Positions 18,435 through 27,009 are shown, counted from the first letter of the stretch. The stretch is DNA of 55,231 nucleotides from Alphaproteobacteria bacterium (GCA_022825235.1 JAJDYI010000033.1:1-55231); one strand, 5' to 3'. The notes: generated by a model from the sequence alone, not told the origin. Program-made: numbers and translations.

Positions 18435-19073
18435 ATGTCCGACTTCCCCCATTCGCTGCTGGACGGCTACCGACGGTTCAAGGCGAACCGTCATGCCCGC
18501 GAACATGCGCTCTACCGGTCACTGGCCGAGCATGGCCAGAAGCCGGAAGTCATGATGATCGCCTGCAGCGATTCTCGATCGGCTCCCGAGACCATCTTTG
18601 ACGCCGCGCCTGGCGGGATCTTCGTGGTCCGCAATGTCGCCAACCTGGTGCCGCCCTGGAACCCGGACGGTGCGTACCACGGCACCTCGTCCGCCCTCGA
18701 ATACGCCGTGCAGAGCCTGCAGGTCAGGCACGTAGTCGTCCTCGGCCACGGAGAGTGCGGCGGAATTCGGGCGGCGCTGCAGCCATCGGCAACGCCGCTG
18801 TCACCCGATGACTTCGTTGGCAGGTGGACGAGCCTGCTCCGGCCCGCCGTCGAAGAAGTCGCGACCGGCAGGCAGCTTGACGGCACGGAGCGGCAAACCG
18901 CCGTCGAACGCGCGGCAGTACGGCATTCGGTCGCGAATCTGCGAACGTTCCCGTTCATCGCGGACCTTGAGGACAGCCGCCGGCTCGACCTGCACGGCGC
19001 CTGGTTCGACATCGCCGAGGGCGAACTCTGGACCCTGAACGAGGCCACCGGAGAGTTTGCCATGGCTACCTAG
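18435..19073 (+). CDS. beta-class carbonic anhydrase
   Basis: 212 residues. Zinc ligands Cys44, His105 and Cys108 are visible in ACSDSR and GHGECGG, with the Asp46-Arg48 dyad that gates the active site, so the enzyme should interconvert CO2 and bicarbonate. The ATG at 18435 gives the standard N-terminus (SDFPHSLLDGYRRF); the longer frame adds nothing conserved. The family length is normal. It is followed by a CitE-like gene about 130 bases later, with no clear operon. Confidence 0.95.
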   Translation: MSDFPHSLLDGYRRFKANRHAREHALYRSLAEHGQKPEVMMIACSDSRSAPETIFDAAPGGIFVVRNVANLVPPWNPDGAYHGTSSALEYAVQSLQVRHVVVLGHGECGGIRAALQPSATPLSPDDFVGRWTSLLRPAVEEVATGRQLDGTERQTAVERAAVRHSVANLRTFPFIADLEDSRRLDLHGAWFDIAEGELWTLNEATGEFAMAT

Positions 19074-19204
19074 CGAAGCCGGCTCCCGCCCTCCTGACAT
19101 GCCCGACAGGATGTTGACACTGCCCGTGGAACGACCCCGTCGACCCGTCACCCGAGCCGATCGAGCCGCCCCGGCGATCGGTGCCCCAGCGGAAGATCCC
19201 AGAC

Positions 19205-20077
19205 ATGCCTGAACGCCCCGTTTGCCCCCGCCGGTCCTTCATCTTCACGCCCGGACTGCGGCCGGAGATGTTCCCGAAGGCGCTGGCGAGCGGGGCCGAC
19301 ATCGTTTGTGTCGAGCTGGAGGACGGCATCGCGCCCAAGGACAAGCCAATCGCACGGACCAGCGCGATCAAGCTCTTCGAGACTCCCCAGACCGACGACG
19401 GAATCGAACGAATCGTGCGCATCAACTCGCTCCGCGAGGCGTTCGGCATCGCCGACATCCAGGCAGTCCTGGCCACCGACACGCCCCCGCCCGCGCTGAT
19501 GCTGCCCAAGGTGCAAACGCCGGACGAGGTGGTCACGCTCGACAACCTCCTGAGCGAGCGCGGCCACGACACCCGCCTCCACGTGATCATCGAAACCAAT
19601 GCCGGTCTGGAGGCCGCCTACGACATCGCGCACTGCAGCTCGCGGATCGATGCGCTGTTCTTCGGGGGCGTCGACATGGCAGCCGAGCTCCGCTGCCGGA
19701 ACGAGTGGGAGCCGTTGCTGTACGCCCGCTCCCGCGTCGTGCATGCCGCTGCGAGCGCCGGCCTGGATGCGATCGACGTGCCGTACCTCGATCTCCAGGA
19801 TCCGGACGGCATGAAGCGCGCCGCAGTACTGGCGCGGGACCTGGGGTTCTCCGGGAAAGGAGCGGTACACCCGAGGCAGATCGCGCCCCTCAACGAAGTC
19901 TTCACGCCGTCGGCCGACCAGATTGCCCGGGCGCGCCGCATCATCGCCGAGTTCCAGACCGCCGACACGGGGCTGGTGGTGATCGACGGCAAGCTGATCG
20001 AGAAACCGGTTCTCCGCGAGATGCACCGAATCGTCGCCATCGCCGACCGGATCCACGGTCAGGAACCGAAGCCGTGA
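19205..20077 (+). CDS. HpcH/HpaI aldolase/citrate lyase family protein (CitE-like)
   Basis: 290 residues of a TIM-barrel CoA-ester lyase. It opens RSFIFTPGLRPEMFPKAL, the usual CitE-like start, and has the metal-binding VELEDGIAPKDK and the later HPRQIAPLNEVFTPS. Related enzymes cleave citryl-CoA, malyl-CoA, citramalyl-CoA or similar thioesters. The lack of CitD/CitF neighbours argues against true citrate lyase, and a stand-alone malyl- or citramalyl-CoA lyase or thioesterase is more likely. The ATG at 19205 has GGAAG upstream. Confidence 0.88.
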   Translation: MPERPVCPRRSFIFTPGLRPEMFPKALASGADIVCVELEDGIAPKDKPIARTSAIKLFETPQTDDGIERIVRINSLREAFGIADIQAVLATDTPPPALMLPKVQTPDEVVTLDNLLSERGHDTRLHVIIETNAGLEAAYDIAHCSSRIDALFFGGVDMAAELRCRNEWEPLLYARSRVVHAAASAGLDAIDVPYLDLQDPDGMKRAAVLARDLGFSGKGAVHPRQIAPLNEVFTPSADQIARARRIIAEFQTADTGLVVIDGKLIEKPVLREMHRIVAIADRIHGQEPKP

Positions 20078-20386
20078 CCATCGAACCGGCCGGCCACTTA
20101 GCCCCAGGCTGAGCCAGCGACGAAGCGCGGGCAAGTACCCGCCAACCAGTCAAACCAGCCCCACGTGACGGGCCATCGCGGCTCAGCGATCCTCCGATCC
20201 TCGAACGCCAGATTGCACAGATGTAGCCAGGCGCTGATCCGCAGATGTCCTGCTGCCGTGCTCCTCGCCGCTGCTCCTTCCCCAGGGATGCCGACGGTCC
20301 CGGCCCTCGCAACCTTCTGCACGTATCTGTTGATTACTATCTATCTATGATCTATATGAGACATTATCGTCTTATATGCGTCTGAC
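20078..20386. promoter_or_regulatory. promoter region with possible TetR operator
   Basis: Most of this gap holds nothing recognisable, but its last 65 bases are AT-rich and probably contain the promoter of the TetR operon. An imperfect palindrome at 20357-20374 (TGAGAC, six-base spacer, GTCTTA) sits 13 bases before the regulator start, where an autoregulatory operator would be expected. Confidence 0.4.
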
Positions 20387-20992
20387 ATGGATCACCTTCA
20401 CGCGATGCAATCAACCCACCAGCAGCCCAAACCTCAACCCCGGCGGCTTCCAAGCCGAGCCGCAATCCTGGATGCCGCAATGACGGCCCTTGCCGACAAC
20501 CCGGAGGCCTCCTTGTCGGCGATTGCCGACGCCGCAGGTGTAAGCCGAGCGACACTCCACCGGTACTTTCCTGCCCGACAGGCCCTCATCGACACCATCA
20601 GCCTGCACGCGATCCAGGAAACCGACGCAGCCGTCAACGCGATCAACTGGGAAGGAATGACCGGTCAAGAGTACCTGCTTGCGGTCTTCGAGGCCGTGAT
20701 TCCGCTGGGCGATCGCTATCACGTGCTCAGCCGGGTACCGCTAGATGCTGCCAGCGACGCGGTCAGGGAGGCCTACGCACGCCAGCTGCGCGGCGTCGAC
20801 ACCATGGTGCAGTGGATGGCGCGCGAGGGCCTGGTGGCGTCCAGGGTGCCGACCGCATGGGCGGCGCTCGTCATCGATTCACTGATCTACGCAGCCTGGA
20901 CGGCGGTGCGCGATGGAGCCGTGGCGCCACGGGAGGCGGCGGCGCTTGCCTGCCGAACGTACCTGCACGGGTTGTCGGAGAACGCGCAATGA
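20387..20992 (+). CDS. TetR/AcrR family transcriptional regulator
   Basis: 201 residues (or 195 from the ATG at 20405). The DNA-binding head is clear: SRAAILDAAMTALAD, then LSAIADAAGVSRATLHRYFPAR, which is the TetR helix-turn-helix. The C-terminal ligand domain is variable. It overlaps the next gene by four bases (ATGA), forming an operon with a small membrane protein and a Rieske oxygenase that it probably controls together with itself. The inducer is likely a substrate of the oxygenase (inference). Confidence 0.92.
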   Translation: MDHLHAMQSTHQQPKPQPRRLPSRAAILDAAMTALADNPEASLSAIADAAGVSRATLHRYFPARQALIDTISLHAIQETDAAVNAINWEGMTGQEYLLAVFEAVIPLGDRYHVLSRVPLDAASDAVREAYARQLRGVDTMVQWMAREGLVASRVPTAWAALVIDSLIYAAWTAVRDGAVAPREAAALACRTYLHGLSENAQ

Positions 20993-21276
20993 CATTCACA
21001 AGCGTTCGCCGCCGGCTGTTCGGAATACTCGGATCGAAGCCGCTGACCGTGGTGGTGCTGCTGGCGTTGGCCGGCGCCACCTTCCTCGAATGGTATTGGC
21101 CGTGGGGGCTTCTCTTCCTCTACTGGGTGATCGAGAGTCTCCGCACGCGCGAAGCCTTCCTGATCGAACGGGTCACGCGGATACGCAATCCGATTCTCTA
21201 CTGGGCGATCACCGGCATGTGGGGCGGGTTCGGGCTCTGGACCCTGTTTGCCGACCTGGCCTGGCGGTTTGCCTGA
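20989..21276 (+). CDS. small membrane protein in TetR-Rieske operon
   Basis: 95 residues with two or three hydrophobic segments (TVVVLLALAGATFLEWYW and WGLLFLYWVIESL near the middle, then ILYWAITGMWGGFGLWTLF). I do not recognise the family. The ATG lies inside the TetR stop (ATGA) and its own stop is one base before the oxygenase start, so it is tightly embedded in the operon. A role in membrane delivery of the oxygenase substrate or its regulation is conjecture. Confidence 0.7.
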   Translation: MTFTSVRRRLFGILGSKPLTVVVLLALAGATFLEWYWPWGLLFLYWVIESLRTREAFLIERVTRIRNPILYWAITGMWGGFGLWTLFADLAWRFA

Positions 21277-21277
21277 G

Positions 21278-22585
21278 ATGGCCCCGGGAGCAGCCGGCCA
21301 GGACCATGCCGGGCGATCGATGGAACCATCGTCCGGCACGAGCGGTTGGGCCGGGCACCCGATGCCGCCCAAACCGGCCCAGCAGTTGCCCCGCGAGGCG
21401 TATGTAAGCCCCGAGTGGTTCGAGCGAGAGCGCCGCCTCCTGTTCGGGCGGGCCTGGGTCTGCGCAGGCGCCGCGCGCGAACTCGAGGCTGCCGGAAACT
21501 TCACGACCGTCTTGGCCGGAGACCACCCGCTGATGGTCGTCCGCGGCGAGGACGGCGTGCTGCGTGCCTTCCACAACCTGTGCCGGCACCGGGGCACCGA
21601 GCTCCTGGAGGGGTCCGGGCGGGTCGAGCGGTCGCGCATCGTCTGCCCGTACCATCGCTGGACCTACGACCTGGACGGCACGCTCCGCGCCGTGCCGCTC
21701 CGCGCGCAGTGCTTCGCAGACCTGGATACCGGGAACCATCCCCTCCTGCCCGCCGCCGTGGCGGAACTCGGCGGGCTGGTGTTCGTGCATCCGGACCCGG
21801 GGGCCGATTTTGCCGGCTGGCGGGACAGCGTCGAGGGGGTGGTCTGGCCGCACCGGTTCGATCGCATGAGCGCGGGGCCGGAAGTCACGTACGAGATTCG
21901 CTGCAACTGGAAGGTGTTCATCGAAAACGCCATCGACGGCTACCACCTGGCCTACCTGCACCGCCGCACGCTCGGCGGCCCGCGTGCCGACCGCAACGTC
22001 TGGGACGTGCATGGACGTCATCTGGTCTGGTACTCGACCGAGACCGGGCGCAAGACCTGCCTGCCGGAGGCGATCGCGCGCAGCGCGGCCGGATCGAGTG
22101 CACGGCCCATCGAGGGGGCCGAGTCGGGCGAGTACGGCGGCGTGTTCTTCCTGTTTCCGAGCACAGTCGTGACCACGTCACCGGGGGAGCTCAGCGTCTC
22201 CAGGCTGCAGGGGACGGCCGCCGACACATGCCGGCTGTCCGTGCGCGTCTGGCAGCGCAAACGGGCGGGCTGGGAGCGATGGCTGGGCGAGCAGGACAGC
22301 GAAGAGGACATCAAGGACATGCCGGGCTACGACGCCGCAAGCGGCGTATTCCGCCTGGCGCATCTCCCGGGCCACCCACTGGAAACCGGCGACTTTCACT
22401 GGGAAGACGTTTGGGTATGCGAGAAGCTGCAGCGTTCGCTGCGCTCGCCCAACCATCGAGTCGGGCGCCTCGCCGCCGGGCCGGGCGCTGAAGCACCCCT
22501 CGAAGTCTTCCAGCGCAACGTGCTGGACTTTCTGACCCCGGACCAGAGCCAAATGCCGGCAGCGGCGGACGCCAGACCTCCCTAG
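21278..22585 (+). CDS. Rieske aromatic ring-hydroxylating dioxygenase, alpha subunit-like
   Basis: 435 residues. The Rieske cluster ligands appear as CRHRG and CPYHRW (Cys-x-His, Cys-x2-His). The mononuclear iron site follows in ENAIDGYHLAYLHRRT, where the Asp-x2-His-x4-His pattern is intact. Such enzymes hydroxylate aromatic or quaternary-amine substrates using a separate reductase, which is not encoded here. It is the last gene of the TetR operon. Its stop overlaps the remnant of a dehydrogenase on the other strand. Confidence 0.92.
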   Translation: MAPGAAGQDHAGRSMEPSSGTSGWAGHPMPPKPAQQLPREAYVSPEWFERERRLLFGRAWVCAGAARELEAAGNFTTVLAGDHPLMVVRGEDGVLRAFHNLCRHRGTELLEGSGRVERSRIVCPYHRWTYDLDGTLRAVPLRAQCFADLDTGNHPLLPAAVAELGGLVFVHPDPGADFAGWRDSVEGVVWPHRFDRMSAGPEVTYEIRCNWKVFIENAIDGYHLAYLHRRTLGGPRADRNVWDVHGRHLVWYSTETGRKTCLPEAIARSAAGSSARPIEGAESGEYGGVFFLFPSTVVTTSPGELSVSRLQGTAADTCRLSVRVWQRKRAGWERWLGEQDSEEDIKDMPGYDAASGVFRLAHLPGHPLETGDFHWEDVWVCEKLQRSLRSPNHRVGRLAAGPGAEAPLEVFQRNVLDFLTPDQSQMPAAADARPP

Positions 22586-22659
22586 TCGACGATTGGCCCG
22601 CGCGCGGTATTGACGAGGATCGCGGTCGGCCTCATCAGCGCCAGCGGGTCCTCGTTGAC
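22582..22659 (-). pseudogene. D-2-hydroxyacid dehydrogenase scrap
   Basis: The frame reads LALMRPTAILVNTARGPIVD before a stop. This is the highly conserved NAD-domain segment of D-isomer-specific 2-hydroxyacid dehydrogenases. Only about 26 residues remain, with neither the rest of the Rossmann fold nor the catalytic domain nearby. It is fused in frame to the out-of-frame tail of the HigA gene, showing a deletion junction. Confidence 0.75.
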
Positions 22660-22673
22660 GTGGAGCTGAGCGA

Positions 22674-22962
22674 TCACGCTGCCTCGAAACGCTCCACCGC
22701 GAGCTGCCCGGCCCGGTCGCGGGCCTGCCAGAGGTCCCAAGCCATCTGCATCCCCCGGCCAGGTTTCAGGCGTCGAGCCGAAGGCTTTCGACAGCCTGAT
22801 CGCCATCTCGACCGAAACCCCCGTGCGCTCGTTCACGAGTTCGGAAAGCGCCTGGCGCGTGACGCCCAGCCCTTCGGCCGACCGCACCACGCTGAGGTCA
22901 AGGGGTTCAAGGCATTGCCGCCTCACGATACCGCCCGGATGCGGCGGGTTATGCATCCCCAT
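22674..22962 (-). pseudogene. higA: HigA-type antitoxin with frameshift
   Basis: The first part reads MGMHNPPHPGGIVRRQCLEP and includes the helix-turn-helix LGVTRQALSELVNER and KAFGSTPETW, which identify the HigA/XRE addiction antitoxin. After TPETWPG the conserved continuation (MQMAWDLWQARDRAGQLAV) is found one base out of register. The shift is at a run of five C (22752-22756), so one extra base explains it. The repaired product would be about 95 residues, the normal length. A homopolymer assembly error is possible. Eleven bases separate it from the higB remnant. Confidence 0.85.
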
Positions 22963-22973
22963 GCCTGGTCTCC

Positions 22974-23066
22974 TCAGTGATAGTCCTCATAGTCCACATC
23001 GACGGCCGCACCGTCCTCGAACCGGACAGTCACACGCCGATTTCCCGAGACCAAAACGCATAATGC
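22974..23066 (-). pseudogene. higB: HigB-type toxin, C-terminal remnant
   Basis: Upstream of higA, the frame ends SGNRRVTVRFEDGAAVDVDYEDYH-stop, the characteristic C-terminus of RelE/HigB-type plasmid-killer toxins. Gene order (toxin before antitoxin, GGAG-preceded antitoxin start 11 bases later) is that of higBA. No N-terminal toxin sequence is found upstream, so only the last 25-30 residues survive. Confidence 0.75.
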
Positions 23067-23308
23067 CCCTTCATCCGCGGTTGTGTCCCTCGGCGTGGTG
23101 TAGCAGGGGCAAGCCCACCGTTCCGCCACCTCCGCGTGACTCCGGAAGTTCAGGCCAGCCGCCTGCGCGGTTCACCTTGCCGCACCCGCTTCGATTGGCC
23201 TAGGGCGAGGAATGCAACCGGTATGATCCGCGGGCGCGGCGCCGCTCCGGCAGCCCGGCGCCCATTCTCCACCGACCGAGACCACCGCGATCCCCGGAAG
23301 TCCTCTGC

Positions 23309-24196
23309 ATGACCCGCATCAACATCCAGTTCACGCTGTTCTCAGCCTTCTACTCACCGCTCATCGCAACGATGGCCGGCGGTTTCCTTCGCGAGGAAGG
23401 GCTTGATCCGGAATGGTCGGTCGCCACTCCGGGAGTGAGCGCGATCTCGGCCCTCGAGGACGGCTCCGCCCATGTGGTGCAGTCGGCCCTCAGCCAGGGC
23501 TTCGGCCCGCTCGAACGCGGCGAGGCGCCGACCGTCACCCACTTCGCCCAGGTCAACGAGATGGACGGCTTCTTCCTCACCGCGCGCGAGCCGGACCCCG
23601 AGTTCTCGTGGCGGAAGCTCGAGGGGGCCGACGCGGTCCTGTTCGGCGGCGGCCAGCCGCTCGCGATGTTCAAGTACGCATGCCACCGGGCCGGCATCGA
23701 CTATTCCCGCATCAACGCGATCCACCCCGGCGGTGCCGCTGCCGTCGACGCTGCGTTCCGGGAAGGCCAGGGGACGTACGTGCAGCAGCAGGGCCCCTTC
23801 CCCCAGCAGCTCGAGGCAGATGGCGTCGGACATGTGGTCGCCCAGGTCGGGCCCGTCATCGGGCCGTGCGGCTTCTCGAGCCTCGCGGCCTTGCCGGCAT
23901 GGCTGGAGACGGACATGGCGGCGGCGTTCATCCGCGCCTACCGCAAGACGCGCAGCTACATCCATTCCGCGCCCGCCGAGGAGATTGCCGCCGCGGAAAA
24001 GCCCTATTTCCCGGCCATCGACGAAACGGTGCTCGCACGGTGCATCCGCACCTATCAGGCGCTCGGCTGCTGGACCCCGCACATCGAGATCACCCGCGCG
24101 GCTTACGAAGCGACCCTCGACATCTTCGCCTACAACGGACTGATCACCACGCGCCATCCCTACGACGCCATCTGCACGCTCCCGCCGGCGGCATAG
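23309..24196 (+). CDS. THI5/NMT1-like ABC substrate-binding family protein
   Basis: 295 residues of the SsuA/THI5 periplasmic-binding-protein fold. It begins INIQFTLFSAFYSPLIATMAGGFLREEGL, a typical NMT1-like opening (landmark at residues 4-33), and contains FGGGQPLAMFKYACHRAGID. There is no signal peptide, and no permease or ATPase gene adjoins it. It may therefore be a cytoplasmic binding protein or enzyme, or a solute-binding protein whose export signal is missing. Upstream I see no TPP riboswitch. Confidence 0.8.
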   Translation: MTRINIQFTLFSAFYSPLIATMAGGFLREEGLDPEWSVATPGVSAISALEDGSAHVVQSALSQGFGPLERGEAPTVTHFAQVNEMDGFFLTAREPDPEFSWRKLEGADAVLFGGGQPLAMFKYACHRAGIDYSRINAIHPGGAAAVDAAFREGQGTYVQQQGPFPQQLEADGVGHVVAQVGPVIGPCGFSSLAALPAWLETDMAAAFIRAYRKTRSYIHSAPAEEIAAAEKPYFPAIDETVLARCIRTYQALGCWTPHIEITRAAYEATLDIFAYNGLITTRHPYDAICTLPPAA

Positions 24197-24255
24197 ACGG
24201 GTCCCTGGCTGGAGGAACCCGGGCCGGCTCACGTTCGGATGCAGGAGCTGGCGCG

Positions 24256-24741
24256 CTACGGGCCGGGTGCGGCTCGAGCGGAATCCGCGAACAGGACCAC
24301 GACACCGCCGGCGACCAGCGCCGCGCCCAGCAGCCTGGTCCAGGTGAACGGCTCGCGGAACAGCAGCCAGGACACGATTACGGTCAGGACGATCGCGCCG
24401 CTCACGATGACCGGTATCGCGACGTTCGCCGCCATCGGCTCACCGCCGCCCACGCCCCGAAACAGGTAGAAGTAGCCGACTTCCGCCGCCCCAATGCAGA
24501 GGCCCGCTGCCACCGCCCAGACGACGGCGGCCCGGGAGACCGCGAGCACGTGGCCGCCCTGGAGCGCGAGCCCCGCGGCGAATGCGACCGACACCGCCAG
24601 CGCTGCCGCCTGGAGGGACATCGTGGCGAGAATCGGCGTGGTCGCGGCGGCGGGAACGTATCCGCTCGAGACCTTGACGAGCAGGTTGTACCCCGCGTAG
24701 AGCGCGGTGACGCCCAGCAGGATTACCAGGGACAAGTACAT
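24256..24741 (-). CDS. EamA/DMT-family small membrane transporter
   Basis: 161 residues with five hydrophobic helices, equivalent to one EamA repeat rather than the usual two. The C-terminal repeat signature FREPFTWTRLLGAALVAGGVVVL is present (positions about 128-150). Half-size members of the drug/metabolite transporter superfamily work as dimers. The start has a GAGG upstream. The exported compound is unknown. It is convergent with the THI5-like gene and divergent from the PanB-like gene. Confidence 0.85.
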   Translation of the reverse strand: MYLSLVILLGVTALYAGYNLLVKVSSGYVPAAATTPILATMSLQAAALAVSVAFAAGLALQGGHVLAVSRAAVVWAVAAGLCIGAAEVGYFYLFRGVGGGEPMAANVAIPVIVSGAIVLTVIVSWLLFREPFTWTRLLGAALVAGGVVVLFADSARAAPGP

Positions 24742-25039
24742 CGCGATCGGTCCTCCCGTGCGGTGAAGGTTGCCACCACGTTGAACAGTGTCGTACGAAT
24801 TGATTGTAATACCTTGAAGAGACGGATGTTATCCGAACGCTATCTTCGACCCTCCGGACTGATGGAATGGCGGCGTCAGCGGTGCAGTCCGGATTGCGGA
24901 GCCAGGCCCACCTACCCATTCGAAGGCAGCGACATTGGAGGACGCTGGGTCGGACGATGCCCTTCCTGCAGGTTGCGGGTGAAGGGGATGTGGCAACTTG
25001 GTACTGTCCGCGCCACACGACTCACAAGGGAGTGAAGCC

Positions 25040-25945
25040 ATGGCAAGCCACGCGACCGGGGACGGAGGCATTCCGCCAAGAGATGCGGCAGAGCGCGGAC
25101 TGACGCGGATCATGACCCTGGGCGGCGCGTACGGAACACGCAACTACACCGTCAAGGACCTCCGCGACCAGAAGGGAAAGCGTGTGCTCGTGGAGACGCT
25201 CCCGTTCTCCCCGGAGGAAGCGGCAGCCGCCGAGCAGGCCGGGATCGACACCATGAAGGTCCGTTTCGACCCGCGGCAACCCGATCTTGCGGCGGCGATC
25301 CGGCGGGCTGCCCCCAACACGTTCATGGCTTTCTCGGTCCCCCTGGTGGCGGCTGCCAGCGAGACGGAGGCGGTGCGCCTCGGCTACGAGGCGATGGCGA
25401 TCGGGGCCGATGCGATCATGTGCCAATGGAGTCCCGGCTTCGTGGCCGCGGCAGCCGATGCCGGCATCCCGATCCAGGGGCACGCCGGCCTGGTCCCGCG
25501 GAAGAGCACCTGGACGGGAGGGCTCCGCGCGGTCGGCAAGACCCTCGACGAAGCGGTGTGGGTCTACCAGGAGATCAAGGCCCTCGAGAAGGCCGGCGCC
25601 TACGCGGTCGAGGTCGAGGTCATTCCCGCCGAACTCCTCGTCGAGATCAGCAAGCGCACCACCCTGCTTACGTCGTCAATCGGCGCGGGGAGCGGCGGTG
25701 ACATCCAGTTCCTGTTCGCAGAAGACGTCCTCGGCAACAATCCCCCGCCCTACCCGCGGCACTCGAAGCAGTACCGCCGCCTCTACAAGATGAAGGAGGA
25801 GATGCAGGCGGAGCGGGTGGCCGGATTCCAGGAATTCGTCGCAGACGTCAGGGCGGGCCAGTTCCCCGGCCCGGAGCACATCATCAGCGCCCCGGACGGT
25901 CTCGTCGGTGCGTTCGTGCAATCGGTGGAGAAGAGCAAGGACTAG
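25040..25945 (+). CDS. divergent PanB-like protein
   Basis: 301 residues with a PanB-type barrel. Conserved pieces remain in order: ITR-like LTRIMTL start, GHAGLVPRKS, the acidic EVEVIPAELL in place of the catalytic Glu loop, SSIGAGSGGD and the terminal FPGPEHII. However, the N-terminal metal motif VGDSLGM of true PanB is absent and the segment around TMKVRFDPRQP is different. The genuine panB is at 15873, so this copy probably acts on another 2-oxo acid or condensation. GGGAGTGAAG precedes the ATG. Confidence 0.8.
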   Translation: MASHATGDGGIPPRDAAERGLTRIMTLGGAYGTRNYTVKDLRDQKGKRVLVETLPFSPEEAAAAEQAGIDTMKVRFDPRQPDLAAAIRRAAPNTFMAFSVPLVAAASETEAVRLGYEAMAIGADAIMCQWSPGFVAAAADAGIPIQGHAGLVPRKSTWTGGLRAVGKTLDEAVWVYQEIKALEKAGAYAVEVEVIPAELLVEISKRTTLLTSSIGAGSGGDIQFLFAEDVLGNNPPPYPRHSKQYRRLYKMKEEMQAERVAGFQEFVADVRAGQFPGPEHIISAPDGLVGAFVQSVEKSKD

Positions 25946-26103
25946 CCGGCTGCGTCCCGGGACTGCTCGGGCCCCGAGCCTCCCTGGACGTTCAAGGCTC
26001 GCGCAGGAGCGCTTTCCGCCCGACGGATAGCGCCGAACGTCCCGCCCGGGCCGCAGCCCCTTTGACGGGAGCGTCGGATTGTGTTTCAGTCTGTACAGGA
26101 CGC

Positions 26104-26184
26104 GCTCATCCAGAGCGGTGGAGGGACAGGCCCTTCGAAGCCGCGGCAACCGCCTTGAGCGGTGCCAATGCCTGATCGATGAGT
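26104..26184 (+). ncRNA. SAM-I (S-box) riboswitch aptamer
   Basis: The core matches the SAM-I consensus almost throughout. P1 is CTCATC (26105-26110) with GATGAG (26178-26183). Between them are AGAGCGGTGGAGGGACAGGC with the kink-turn GGAGGGA, then GAAGCCGCGGCAACC and GGTGCCAATGCC at the junctions. SAM-I aptamers bind S-adenosylmethionine and normally turn off sulfur/methionine genes when it is abundant. The downstream genes are an OsmC-like protein and a flavoprotein, which is unusual. Regulation of the pair by SAM is inferred from position and strand. Confidence 0.95.
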
Positions 26185-26204
26185 CAGCCGAAAGCGGCAC
26201 TCCG

Positions 26205-26238
26205 CTTCTCGGCGCTCGCTGAGCGCGTGGGAGAGAAG
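26205..26238 (+). terminator. hairpin downstream of the SAM-I aptamer
   Basis: CTTCTC and GAGAAG flank an inner GCGCTC/GAGCGC stem with a three-base loop. It lies about 20 bases after the aptamer and is the likely expression platform. It lacks a T-run, so control could be through Rho or an unseen alternative fold. A separate eight-pair hairpin (GGAAGACC/GGTCTTCC) lies at 26357-26375 in the same leader. Confidence 0.5.
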
Positions 26239-26445
26239 AGGAGCGCTGCGAGATGAAGAGTCCCCGCGACTTGTTAATCGTCCCATCCGGGACCGCGTTC
26301 CGCTTCACCTGTACCTAGGCTACCGCTGATAGCCGATGCCATCGGGTATGGCGCCCGGAAGACCCGCGGTCTTCCAGGCGTCCGGTACCGCCAGCGAGAG
26401 CGACGGCGTCGCCGCCCGGCCACCCCGCGCATGAGGATAAATTCA

Positions 26446-27009
26446 ATGTCCGATACCAGCACCAGCCCCGGCCTCAACGGCGTCAATGTCGAGCACCTGC
26501 TCGGCGCCCGAAGTGCTCTCGGCGAAACGCCGGAAGCCGGCCATTTCAAGTGGCGCGTCACCAACCAGTGGCTCCACGGCACCCACAGCGCCTCGTCGGT
26601 CGAGGGCTATTTCGGCCTCGGCGGCGAGCACGACCACACGTCGACCTTCAAGTTCGAGTCCGACCACCCGCTCGTATTCGCGGCCGAGGACAACGCCGCG
26701 ACGCCGGTGGAGATCGTCCTGGTCGGGCTCGCGAGCTGCCTCACCGCCGGCGTGGCCGCGGTCGCACAGGTGCGCGAGATCCAGCTCCGCTCCGTCAAGG
26801 CGACGGTCGAGGGCGACATGGACATCGCCGGCATCCTGGGTGCCGACCCGGATGTGCGCAACGGCTTCAACAATGTCCGGGTTGCGTACGACATCGATGC
26901 CGACGCGACCGACGACGAGATCAAGGCGCTCGTCGCCCAATCGCAGAAGCGCTCGGCGGTCTTCGACATCCTGACCAACCCGACCAACGTCACGGTCGAG
27001 GTGAACTGA
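26446..27009 (+). CDS. OsmC family protein
   Basis: 187 residues of the OsmC/Ohr fold: FKWRVTNQW strand, then the central helix PVEIVLVGLASCLTAGVAAVA with the conserved peroxidatic-type Cys in ASCL, and the C-terminal RSAVFDILTNPTNVTVEV. OsmC proteins reduce organic peroxides or bind small reactive molecules. It is the first gene after the SAM-I riboswitch, and the flavoprotein gene starts eight bases after its stop. AGGA precedes the ATG. A role in sulfur-compound metabolism is suggested by the riboswitch rather than by the protein. Confidence 0.92.
   Translation: MSDTSTSPGLNGVNVEHLLGARSALGETPEAGHFKWRVTNQWLHGTHSASSVEGYFGLGGEHDHTSTFKFESDHPLVFAAEDNAATPVEIVLVGLASCLTAGVAAVAQVREIQLRSVKATVEGDMDIAGILGADPDVRNGFNNVRVAYDIDADATDDEIKALVAQSQKRSAVFDILTNPTNVTVEVN

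Noticed and set aside
23200-23308. Possible TPP riboswitch before the THI5-like gene
   Set aside because: The CUGAGA and ACCUGA core motifs are absent.
24998-25039. Upstream extension of the PanB-like gene
   Set aside because: The family-like N-terminus and ribosome site support the ATG at 25040 instead.
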